Assembly (NCBI GenBank): GCA_902629125.1
Contig: CACOPQ010000002.1
Coordinates: forward strand, 112,180 to 176,179
Source: an uncultured Alphaproteobacteria bacterium
GTDB lineage: Bacteria > Pseudomonadota > Alphaproteobacteria > Thalassobaculales > Thalassobaculaceae
Length of the DNA: 64,000 nt
Direction: 5' to 3'
In this document: piece by piece, positions 31,193 to 39,016 of the stretch
Layout of the letters: each line of letters starts with the position of its first letter
Position numbering within the stretch: the stretch's first letter is position 1
Program-made: the position numbers and the translations under genes
Notes under the pieces: generated by a model
Database searches by the model: none
Seen by the model: only the letters and a program-made list of their open reading frames with translations
Told to the model about the DNA's origin: nothing

Positions 31193-32689
31193 TTACGAAC
31201 CGTTTTTCAATAAAGTTTCAGCAACTTTGGCAGAACTTAAAACACCCGGAAGCCCTGCTCCTGGATGTGTACCTGCTCCAACAAAGTAAAGATTCTGAAG
31301 TTTTGAGTCTACATTGTGATATCTGAACCACGCTGACTGTGTCAGGTTTGGTGAAATAGAAAAACCCGCACCATATGCGCAACGATATCTTTCTTTAAAA
31401 TCTGCAGGCGACATCCAATATTCAGCGGTGATGTGGCTTTCGAGTTTTGGGAGAATAGTCGCTGATAATGCGGTTACGATACGGTCTCGTAATCTTGTAC
31501 CCTCCACATCCCAATTAATTTTAGTTTGCAAATTGGGAACAGGACATAAAACATAGAAGCTATCAGAGTTACGGGGAGCGAAACTTGGGTCCGTTGCAGT
31601 TGGTCTATGAATATAAAGGGAAAAATCATCCGTTAAAATTTTCTTGTCAAAAATGTCGTGTAAGAGATCTTTAAAGCGCTCTGTAAGCCAAATGGTGTGA
31701 TGCGCGACATTTTTATATGTTATAGTGGTTCCAAAAAACAATACAAAAAGGCCCATGGAATAGTTCGTAAAATGAGAGGGCAACCATTTTTTTAATCCCA
31801 TTGATCGCTCTTTATTAAGCTTCAAAAGTTCGGTGTAAACAACTGCTGGGTCGACGTTGCAAATTACATTATCAAAAGTTATTTTTTCGCCTGATCTGGT
31901 ATATGCAGAAGTTACTCGTTGTCCGTCGTCTTCCAGTCTTTCTATGTCTGTCTCATACTTAATTACAATCCCGTTTCGGTCCATTAAACTAGTTAGCCCG
32001 TCAACGAGCTTACCTGTTCCGCCCTTACAAAAGAAGATCCCCCATTTTTTTTCAAGGTAATGGATAAGTGAATAAATAGATGTTGTTGAATAAGGATTGC
32101 CGCCAACAAGTAAAGGGTGAATTGAGAAAGCTTTTTGAAGAAATGGATCTTTAATGTGCGCTTCAACAAATTGGCTTACAGTTCGATCGGCTCGAAGCCG
32201 GATCAGATTGGGAATTTGCTTCACCATTGACCAGAATGTTATAAATGGGACATGCGCTAGCTTTGTAAATCCGACGTCGAATATTTGTTTTGATGCAAAT
32301 ATTAATCGCTTGTAGTTCTCCACGTCGGCACTTGAGAATTTTCCTATCTCGTCTCTCATTTGAATGTCGTTGCCGGTATAATTGAACTCCCTCCCATCAT
32401 GGAAGACGTACCTATACCAGGGAGTAACAGATACAAAATCTAACTTGTCATCTAGGCTTTCCCCAAATAATTCGAAAAGTTCTCGAAAAAGAAATGGCGC
32501 GGTAATGACGGTAGGTCCCATGTCGTGCTTGAAACCATCTATTTCGAGAACTTGTGCTCTACCACCCAATCGACTGAGCCGCTCAACAAGAGTTACGTCG
32601 TGGCCTAGAGCTTTACACCTCAAGGCAGCAGCTATACCACCAAATCCTCCTCCTATAACAAGAGTACTTACAGGTCGCTTTTCTTCCAA
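31193..32689 (-). CDS. crtI: Phytoene desaturase CrtI
   Basis: FAD-dependent desaturase turning phytoene into lycopene. The N-terminal FAD motif VIGGGFGGIAAALRC begins at residue 11. HDMGPTVITAP, the central LVGGNPYSTTSIY and the C-terminal FVGAGTHPGAGLPGVLSSAK are characteristic of bacterial four-step desaturases. The 498-residue size fits. It starts with TTG at 32687-32689, three bases after the crtE stop, without a clear Shine-Dalgarno. Confidence 0.95.
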   Translation of the reverse strand: MEEKRPVSTLVIGGGFGGIAAALRCKALGHDVTLVERLSRLGGRAQVLEIDGFKHDMGPTVITAPFLFRELFELFGESLDDKLDFVSVTPWYRYVFHDGREFNYTGNDIQMRDEIGKFSSADVENYKRLIFASKQIFDVGFTKLAHVPFITFWSMVKQIPNLIRLRADRTVSQFVEAHIKDPFLQKAFSIHPLLVGGNPYSTTSIYSLIHYLEKKWGIFFCKGGTGKLVDGLTSLMDRNGIVIKYETDIERLEDDGQRVTSAYTRSGEKITFDNVICNVDPAVVYTELLKLNKERSMGLKKWLPSHFTNYSMGLFVLFFGTTITYKNVAHHTIWLTERFKDLLHDIFDKKILTDDFSLYIHRPTATDPSFAPRNSDSFYVLCPVPNLQTKINWDVEGTRLRDRIVTALSATILPKLESHITAEYWMSPADFKERYRCAYGAGFSISPNLTQSAWFRYHNVDSKLQNLYFVGAGTHPGAGLPGVLSSAKVAETLLKNGS

Positions 32690-32692
32690 AAT

Positions 32693-33736
32693 TTAAGAAC
32701 TTTCGCTTCGACTTTTTGCTGACCGAAACTGTTGATCTGCGGACTGTTCTAGATATGAAACCAGTGGAAACAGGGCCTTTTGCAACTCGTTTGGTAACTT
32801 TGATTTATACTGATGGCAGGCAGCAATGTATTGTTGTAGTTGATTTATACAAATATTAACAGCGCCATTCTGCTTTATTTCCGTCAGCCACCCGTTATGG
32901 TGCAGTCGATACTTATCCTTGAGCCATTCATCAAATTCCAATCGATGACCATTTTTCAACGTATCACGAAATGTTATTGAGACAGCATTAGGTGCCCCAC
33001 GATAGAGATCACTAAAGGGCTTTTCTGCCCCATCCTTACCAAGTGCGTCTGAAATATCATTTGAAATCTGGTATCCAAGTCCAAGGAAGTGAACAAAGTT
33101 TCTCACATTGTCAAAATACTCTTTGCTATTTGAAAGTAGAATTGGTCCCTCTACAGCAGCGCTGAGCAAGGGAACAGTTTTTCCGCTTACCAGAGTATCG
33201 TAACTCTCCCAATCTAAAATAGGGTCGCCGATGAATTCTTTCGCTTGTCCGGCAGACAAGTCTGACATAACTTTTGATAAGAGGGTCACTGCACCTAACG
33301 CGTCCCCTTCACATTCTTTGGCCGCTGATGTTGCACATTCAAAGCTCTTAGCCACTAGCCAATCTCCAAAACAGATCGCGAGTGGTGCACCGTGTACCGC
33401 AAAGACTGTTGGATTGTGTCTGCGAAATGCGTCCTCGTCACAAACATCATCATGTACAAGTGACGCGTTGTGCATAAGTTCAATAGCGAGTGCCCATTTT
33501 AATCCTGTATCACTTTTCAAACAAAGTGCGTTTGATACAGCAAGGCTAGTTGTGCCCCTGAGCATTTTACCAAACTCGGTAAAGTGTGTTTTTGCTACAA
33601 GGTGGAGGGGATGCCCTTTTTGAGGAAGAATATCTAATACTTTGTTTTTTAATTCTTCTTTTAAGATTCCCTGTTGGCCTGCGTTAGATCTGATGGCAGG
33701 TAACTTTAGTAAATTAGCTTTTTGTTGCTTCTTAAT
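32693..33736 (-). CDS. crtE: Geranylgeranyl diphosphate synthase CrtE (non-canonical start suspected)
   Basis: Polyprenyl synthase supplying GGPP for carotenoid synthesis. The first aspartate motif is LVHDDVCDED; the second reads QISNDISDALG, with Asn replacing the usual first Asp. The first ATG (33565) sits inside the conserved substrate-loop motif FGKMLRG, so it would remove the N-terminal helices. The frame is open upstream to a stop at 33800-33802 and reads plausible protein (HFTEFGKMLRG), yet contains no ATG, GTG, TTG or CTG. The boundary given here is ATT at 33734-33736, with AAAGG nine bases before it, giving 347 residues. The product is secure; the start is a hypothesis, and the conservative alternative is 33565. 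Confidence 0.85.
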   Translation of the reverse strand: MKKQQKANLLKLPAIRSNAGQQGILKEELKNKVLDILPQKGHPLHLVAKTHFTEFGKMLRGTTSLAVSNALCLKSDTGLKWALAIELMHNASLVHDDVCDEDAFRRHNPTVFAVHGAPLAICFGDWLVAKSFECATSAAKECEGDALGAVTLLSKVMSDLSAGQAKEFIGDPILDWESYDTLVSGKTVPLLSAAVEGPILLSNSKEYFDNVRNFVHFLGLGYQISNDISDALGKDGAEKPFSDLYRGAPNAVSITFRDTLKNGHRLEFDEWLKDKYRLHHNGWLTEIKQNGAVNICINQLQQYIAACHQYKSKLPNELQKALFPLVSYLEQSADQQFRSAKSRSESS

Positions 33737-33757
33737 CGGAGATAACCTTTTAGTGTT

Positions 33758-33788
33758 GCGGGCGATGTTATGAAAAACTATCGCCCGC
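33758..33788 (-). promoter_or_regulatory. Intercistronic hairpin between proteorhodopsin and crtE
   Basis: Perfect 9-bp GC-rich inverted repeat, GCGGGCGAT (33758-33766) and ATCGCCCGC (33780-33788), with a 13-base loop. It lies 27 bases after the proteorhodopsin stop and 21 bases before the proposed crtE start. In the rhodopsin transcript the stem is not followed by U residues, so it is unlikely to terminate. It more likely protects the 3' end of the upstream message or hinders exonucleases, as intercistronic hairpins do in other phototrophy operons such as puf. On the opposite strand it is followed by five T, but no gene reads that way. Confidence 0.6.
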
Positions 33789-33815
33789 TTTTTACTAAAT
33801 TACAACAAGAGTTGA

Positions 33816-34529
33816 TTACTTGTTCGACTCAGGTGAAGTTGCTGCTACCCAAATCACTACACCAAAGGCTATTTTATTTATAAAATCAGCTAGGTTGTAG
33901 ATAATGTTTAATGCTTCTGCATCTCCGCCTCCGGCGTAGCCCCAAACATAACCTATTGGATAGATTGCCCATCCAACTGTTACAATCCATTTAAGAGCGT
34001 TAAATGCAGTTTTCGAGGCGTTGGTGCCTTCGCTAGCATTAATTTTGCTCGCTTCGCCAGCAAAAATTTCGTACAGGATATACAACCATCCTGCCATTCC
34101 AATGATGAAGCAGATCCAGAGCCCGGAACCATCCTGTCCACCTACTTCGCCCAGGTATCCTGCAATTAACATTACAAGTGAGGCGATCAATAGTCGCCAG
34201 AATAAAGCAGCAGCCACCGCTGCAACTGCGGCTAATATTAAGTAAAATTCAACTATTTGCAGTGGAACAGTCAATAGCCAGTCAACATATCTAAAGACTA
34301 TCGGCGACTCACCGGTAGCAACCCAAACTTCTCGCATGTAGAAGTAGTGGATTGCTGCAATACCTGTTACCATTGCAGCTACTGTTAGTGATGTCTTCCA
34401 TTTACCTATTGCTCTATCGCGTTCCACGTAGAAAAAGTAGGTCGCAGCTACCATCGCAGCTGAGATAATCCAGAAAGAAACTCCTACGTAGTCCGCTGGA
34501 TTTAGCATTAATGATTTATCCATGTTCAT
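33816..34529 (-). CDS. Proteorhodopsin, predicted blue-absorbing proton pump
   Basis: Seven-helix retinal protein that pumps protons out of the cell in light. Helix C reads RYVDWLLTVPLQIVEF: Asp83, Thr87 and Glu94 correspond to the acceptor/donor set D97-T101-E108 of the reference green proteorhodopsin, and Gln91 occupies tuning position 105, where Gln is known to give blue absorption. His61 matches the conserved His75. The Schiff-base lysine is Lys219 in ADFINKIAFG. The 237 residues have a very short N-terminus with no obvious signal peptide. ATG at 34529 follows GAGGAG closely, and a second ATG two codons later has the better nine-base spacing. It heads the crtE-I-B-Y-blh cassette. Confidence 0.96.
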   Translation of the reverse strand: MNMDKSLMLNPADYVGVSFWIISAAMVAATYFFYVERDRAIGKWKTSLTVAAMVTGIAAIHYFYMREVWVATGESPIVFRYVDWLLTVPLQIVEFYLILAAVAAVAAALFWRLLIASLVMLIAGYLGEVGGQDGSGLWICFIIGMAGWLYILYEIFAGEASKINASEGTNASKTAFNALKWIVTVGWAIYPIGYVWGYAGGGDAEALNIIYNLADFINKIAFGVVIWVAATSPESNK

Positions 34530-34653
34530 TTACTCCTCGGGTATAAAACGAGACTATAACTGAGTATCACTCTTAACCCTTGCCTGTTTTTGTTATCAAA
34601 AAGTCGATACCACCGAATCATAGTTATAGCACTTTTTATTTGACGCAAAAATC

Positions 34654-34671
34654 CTTATTTTAAAAAATAAG
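34654..34671. promoter_or_regulatory. AT-rich palindrome upstream of proteorhodopsin
   Basis: Perfect inverted repeat CTTATTTT and AAAATAAG with two bases between, about 125 bases before the rhodopsin ATG, in the 292-base gap that must hold the operon promoter. I could not fix -35 and -10 boxes with confidence: a TTGCGT at 34643-34648 (minus strand) and TATAAC downstream are only 14 bases apart. The palindrome may be an operator or simply an AT-rich structure. Confidence 0.3.
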
Positions 34672-34821
34672 TATCTGTTTTTAAACAATAAAGACAAAAT
34701 CATCTGCATGCTAACCAAATAACTGCCTCAAAAAGCGTTAGAATGCCATTAAAATTCAAGCATAATAAACCTGATTATTTCGATACCTAAGAGCTAGAAT
34801 CGGGCTCTAATGAGTGGTGTC

Positions 34822-36309
34822 TTAACTATTACCTATTGCATATGAAGCAGCATTCTCTCCAGCAATTTTGCCATAAACGGCACCTGCCATTAGACCACTG
34901 CCGCCAGGATAGTTTTCATAAAATAGTCCACCAACCAGTTCCCCAGCTGCGAACAGCCCACTTATGGATCTATCGTTGTTATCAAGAACCGACCCCTTGT
35001 CGTCTACTTTCAGCCCGCCAAAGGTAAATGTGACACCAGTTGTTGTAATGAAAGCCTCAAAGGGCGGTTCGTCTATTGGTAATGCCCAATTCGTTTTATT
35101 TGGATTTAAACCTGTTGTTGCAACACCGTCCAAAATTGAAGGATTAAATTTGCCGGGCTTACACGCGGCATTAAATTCGTCAACTGTTTTGGTTAATGCT
35201 TCTACATTTATCTCTAGTTCTTGTGCTAAATCGGCTATTGTGTTTCCAGAAACCTTTGTGACCTGACGGATCCGGTATTCATCTCTTAGTAGCGGGATAG
35301 TTTTCTGGTCAAAGATTTGGACTGCTGTCCGATTAGGCTGTTTCATTATTTCCCGCCCAAATTTTACATAGGTATGATTTCGCAAATCCTCGCCTTCATC
35401 AACAAATCTGTTTCCATCCGTATTTACCATTATACCCCATGGGTAAGAATGCTTCTGGAAATTATCAAGGACTTCGTAATCACCGTATTCTGGCGCAGAT
35501 ATATCCCATCCGACAGAGTGACAACCAGACCAATTCCCGTATGCTCGGGCGCCTATATCAATTGCCATTTTGATTCCATCGCCCATATTATGCTTCGTTC
35601 CTCGAACCCGAGCAAGATCCCAGCCAGGGCCAAGATACCTAGCTCTCATTTCGGGATTGGACTCGAACCCACCACACGCAAGTACGACTGATCTTGCTTT
35701 TATCGTTTCAATGCCATCGGAACTTGAAATTTCGAGGCCAGTGATTTGCTTATCTTTATCTTGGATCAAGCGAGTAGCCGCCGTATCGTAACGTATTTCA
35801 CATCCAATCTGTAGTGCGCGCCTTATTTCTGCTTCGACCAAACCCGAGCCCCCCCCAACTGCTTCTATATTTACACCGCCGTAAAAATGGTGTTTCCCGT
35901 CTACCATAAAAGATTGCCGGCCAAACATTGGTATAAAACGAATTCCATGATTTCGCAGCCATACCATCGTCGGTCTAGAGTTATCAATTAACCGCCATGC
36001 CATGTCTTCATTTGCTTGGTGTTTGGTAACTTTCATGAGAGAGTCGTAGAATACCTGTCGATCGTGCTTTGGTAGAACAATCTGATCACGTTCCGCAGAC
36101 GAAAGGTCCGTTAAAACATCAGTTGCAACATCCTCTATATCATCATAACAAAAACGAAAGCCACCTGCGGTGAAGTAGGAGTTCCCGCCTTTTTCATGCT
36201 CAGGTGCTTTTTCTAGTATTAATACCGAGGCTCCATTTTCCCTGGCTGCAAGTGCAGCCGTTAATGCTGCATTTCCAGCCCCAATTATCACAACGTCGTA
36301 AGAACTCAC
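34822..36309 (-). CDS. FAD-binding dehydrogenase of the fumarate reductase flavoprotein type (TcuA-like)
   Basis: A 495-residue flavoprotein with the N-terminal FAD motif DVVIIGAGNAALTAALAAREN, the GGNSYFTAGGFRF block and, towards the end, the FTFGGLKVD and GLFAAGELVGGLFYENYPGGSG segments of the succinate dehydrogenase/fumarate reductase flavoprotein family. The ending resembles tricarballylate dehydrogenase TcuA and relatives. No signal peptide or heme-binding domain is present, so it is probably cytoplasmic. It lies 14 bases after the ABC ATPase gene on the same strand and likely acts on something related to what that transporter imports. The substrate is unknown. Confidence 0.85.
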   Translation of the reverse strand: MSSYDVVIIGAGNAALTAALAARENGASVLILEKAPEHEKGGNSYFTAGGFRFCYDDIEDVATDVLTDLSSAERDQIVLPKHDRQVFYDSLMKVTKHQANEDMAWRLIDNSRPTMVWLRNHGIRFIPMFGRQSFMVDGKHHFYGGVNIEAVGGGSGLVEAEIRRALQIGCEIRYDTAATRLIQDKDKQITGLEISSSDGIETIKARSVVLACGGFESNPEMRARYLGPGWDLARVRGTKHNMGDGIKMAIDIGARAYGNWSGCHSVGWDISAPEYGDYEVLDNFQKHSYPWGIMVNTDGNRFVDEGEDLRNHTYVKFGREIMKQPNRTAVQIFDQKTIPLLRDEYRIRQVTKVSGNTIADLAQELEINVEALTKTVDEFNAACKPGKFNPSILDGVATTGLNPNKTNWALPIDEPPFEAFITTTGVTFTFGGLKVDDKGSVLDNNDRSISGLFAAGELVGGLFYENYPGGSGLMAGAVYGKIAGENAASYAIGNS

Positions 36310-36323
36310 TTGTATTCCTTTCT

Positions 36324-38072
36324 TTAATTTTGATTTGGTTGTGGCGCCATATCGAGCCCTTCCAAAGATAAACCCTCTAGCCGCGGCATGAGTTTAAGTA
36401 AATGCTGTGTATATTCATGTTCTGGGTTTTCAAATAGCACTTCTGTTTCTTTCATTTCGCAAAGAAAACCGTCCTTCATGACTCCCACTCGATCACACAT
36501 TTGCCGAATTACAGGCAAGTCATGACTTATAAATAGCATTGTCAGACCAAGTTCTTCTTGAAGATCTTTTAGCAAATTGAGAATTTGCGCTTGTATTGAG
36601 ACATCAAGTGCCGATGTGGGCTCGTCACAAATGAGAAACCTTGGCCTAGTAGCTAGTGCTCGGGCGATAGAAATGCGCTGTCGTTGTCCACCAGAAAATT
36701 CGTGAGGATACCTGACTGCTGACTGTGCGCCTAAGCCAACATGTTCTAATAAATCTTTGACAATGATTTCAACCTCGCGTCGCGTTTCAGCTAGCTGATG
36801 GAATAGGATTGGTTCAGCCACTATATCAAGTACGCGCATGCGAGGGTTTAAACTTGAATATGGGTCTTGAAATATCATTTGCATTTGTTTGCGGAATGGG
36901 TCCAGTTCGCTTTGTTTTTTCAACGCAGTTAATTCTGTGCCTGCAAAATTAATTGCGCCAGAAATCGGCGTGTAAAGTCCGCAGATGATTCTTGCTACAG
37001 TTGACTTTCCTGATCCCGATTCTCCTACTAGTCCAAATACTTCTCCCTCATGTATATCTAAGGAAACATTATTTACCGCATCTAGGAAAATTCTATTCTG
37101 TCTCAGGAAAGCTGGCTTAGTGGTAAAGCGCATGCTGATATTTTTCAACTCAACGAGGGGACCTGGCGCTGCTTCGTAGTCGCGAGCTTTACCAAGCCAG
37201 TGTTTGGTTATGTCGATTTCAGTATTTTTTTCTGCGACGTCTTCTATATAAGTGACCTGTGGAAAGCGTATAAGTTTTATATCGGGTCTCGGTACGGCTG
37301 AAATTAAACTCTGAGTATAAGGGTGATCAGGGTTGCCAAGAATCTTTTCTGTTGCTCCGTGTTCCACTAATCGCCCACGATACATAACAGCGACTCGATC
37401 CGTAATGTCTGCTATCACTCCCATATCATGTGTGATAATGACCATGCCCACTTGTTTCTGTTTGCACAACCCTCTCATCAAATCAAGGATTTGTGCTTGT
37501 ATCGATACGTCAAGAGCCGTAGTAGGTTCATCTGCTATAATAAGGTTAGGCTCAGCACAAAGCGCTAATGCCACGACAACCCGCTGCCGCATTCCTCCAG
37601 AAAACTGGTGTGGATATTGTTTGACACGGACATCAGGATCGGGAATACCAACTTGATCAAGCAATTCAACCGCTCGTTGTCGAGCATCATTTTCCCCAAG
37701 CTCTAGATGCAAGTTAATCGTTTCAACCAGCTGGTTTTCGATTGTTTGCAGAGGGTTTAGACTTGTTAAGGGATCCTGGAAGATCATCCCAATCTCTTTA
37801 CCACGTATCTTCTGCTTCTCAGAATCAGGCAGTTTGTCTATACGATTTCCATCAAGAAAAATTTCCCCTTTTGTCATTTGTCCAGGCGGTTCTAATAGGC
37901 CTATAAGTGCATTACCTACGGTGGATTTCCCTGCACCAGATTCACCAACTATTCCGAGAATATCCCCTTTTTCAAGGGAGAGAGAAACGTCATCCACAGC
38001 CCTTAAAACTGATTTGCGACTGGGAAACTCTATTTCGAGGTTATTTATTTGAAGAAGCGTCAATTGAATCAC
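36324..38072 (-). CDS. Peptide-type ABC transporter, fused double ATPase (DppD-DppF-like)
   Basis: Cytoplasmic energising subunit with two complete ATP-binding cassettes in one 582-residue chain. The first has Walker A GESGAGKST at 43-51, signature FSGGMRQR and Walker B IIADEPTTALD. The second, starting after about residue 305, has GESGSGKST, FSGGQRQR and ICDEPTSALD. Each cassette ends with the oligopeptide-transporter C-terminal type of region (HPYTQSLISAVP and HEYTQHLLKLMP). The fusion is common in alphaproteobacterial dipeptide, opine and glutathione importers. It overlaps the permease gene by four bases. Confidence 0.94.
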   Translation of the reverse strand: MIQLTLLQINNLEIEFPSRKSVLRAVDDVSLSLEKGDILGIVGESGAGKSTVGNALIGLLEPPGQMTKGEIFLDGNRIDKLPDSEKQKIRGKEIGMIFQDPLTSLNPLQTIENQLVETINLHLELGENDARQRAVELLDQVGIPDPDVRVKQYPHQFSGGMRQRVVVALALCAEPNLIIADEPTTALDVSIQAQILDLMRGLCKQKQVGMVIITHDMGVIADITDRVAVMYRGRLVEHGATEKILGNPDHPYTQSLISAVPRPDIKLIRFPQVTYIEDVAEKNTEIDITKHWLGKARDYEAAPGPLVELKNISMRFTTKPAFLRQNRIFLDAVNNVSLDIHEGEVFGLVGESGSGKSTVARIICGLYTPISGAINFAGTELTALKKQSELDPFRKQMQMIFQDPYSSLNPRMRVLDIVAEPILFHQLAETRREVEIIVKDLLEHVGLGAQSAVRYPHEFSGGQRQRISIARALATRPRFLICDEPTSALDVSIQAQILNLLKDLQEELGLTMLFISHDLPVIRQMCDRVGVMKDGFLCEMKETEVLFENPEHEYTQHLLKLMPRLEGLSLEGLDMAPQPNQN

Positions 38073-39010
38073 CGTAGTTTAGGGTTTAAGGCATCACGTA
38101 ACCAATCACCTAAAAGGTTCACGGCCAGAACAAGAAGAACTAGGGCTACTCCAGGAAAAATTGTTATCCACCATTCTCCAGAGAAGAGAAAATCATTGCC
38201 TATTCTGATAAGCGTTCCCAAAGAAGGTGTGGTCGGTGGTACACCTACCCCTAAAAAGCTAAGAGTAGCTTCGGTAATAATTGCAATAGCTAGGTGTATA
38301 GTCGCAATTACAAGAACTGGTCCTGTCACGTTCGGTAATATGTGGCGTAGAAGAATCGTCCATTTTCGAATGCCAATGATCCGCGCTGCCTGCACATATT
38401 CTTTCCCTTTTTCTACTAACGTCTGCCCTCTGACTGTCCGAGCATATTGAACCCAACCAGAAATTCCGATGGCGAATACGAGTACATAAAGAGCTACTTC
38501 GTCGTGGTGTTCGCGAGGAAGTAATGTTCTTGCTAGACCATCTACTAGCAAGGCTATAAGTATAGCTGGAAAAGAGAGTTGAACATCCGCAACACGCATT
38601 ATAAACGCGTCTAGTCGGCCTCCCACATAACCGCTGATAAGGCCCAGGCCCACGCCAAGAACTAGAGAAAATATAACTGACGCAAATCCAACAAATAATG
38701 AAATCCGTGACCCATATATTATCGTTGAAAGAATATCTCTTCCTTGATCGTCCGTTCCTAAAATGAATCGAAGTTCCCCATCGTCCATCCAAAAAGGTGG
38801 GAGACTTGCGTCTAATAAATCTATGCTGGCTAGATCGAACGGGTCATGGGGCGCGATAAGTGGTGCGAAAATAGTAACTATTAGATACATCAGCGTTACG
38901 CAGGCCGACGTAACAATAACAGGAGATCGTGTAAAGCTAAACCAGAGATCGCTATCACGCACCCGTCCAAGATAATCAAATAAAGTTATAGAGTTTTTAT
39001 TTTCTGTCAT
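38069..39010 (-). CDS. Peptide-type ABC transporter permease (DppC-like)
   Basis: Second membrane subunit of the importer. The 313 residues show a short cytoplasmic N-terminus, a first membrane segment (VTLMYLIVTIFAPLIAP), a periplasmic region with LGTDDQGRDILSTIIYGSRISLFVG, and five further helices. The EAA-type ATPase contact loop is QAARIIGIRKWTILLRHILPN. These are the DppC/OppC signatures. It lies six bases downstream of the DppB-like gene. A 177-codon frame inside it in another register is a shadow. Confidence 0.94.
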   Translation of the reverse strand: MTENKNSITLFDYLGRVRDSDLWFSFTRSPVIVTSACVTLMYLIVTIFAPLIAPHDPFDLASIDLLDASLPPFWMDDGELRFILGTDDQGRDILSTIIYGSRISLFVGFASVIFSLVLGVGLGLISGYVGGRLDAFIMRVADVQLSFPAILIALLVDGLARTLLPREHHDEVALYVLVFAIGISGWVQYARTVRGQTLVEKGKEYVQAARIIGIRKWTILLRHILPNVTGPVLVIATIHLAIAIITEATLSFLGVGVPPTTPSLGTLIRIGNDFLFSGEWWITIFPGVALVLLVLAVNLLGDWLRDALNPKLR

Positions 39011-39016
39011 TACTAA

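Noticed and set aside
33758..33793. Rho-independent terminator reading on the plus strand between crtE and proteorhodopsin
   Set aside because: The stem is followed by five T only in the plus direction, but no plus-strand gene ends here. It is treated as an intercistronic hairpin of the minus-strand operon.
34561..34681. A sigma-70 promoter for the proteorhodopsin operon
   Set aside because: Several -10-like hexamers exist, but none has a good -35 at 16-18 bases, so no site is claimed.
38259..38792. 177-codon minus-strand frame inside the DppC-like gene
   Set aside because: It is in another register of a clear permease gene on the same strand, and its translation is low-complexity with no family resemblance.
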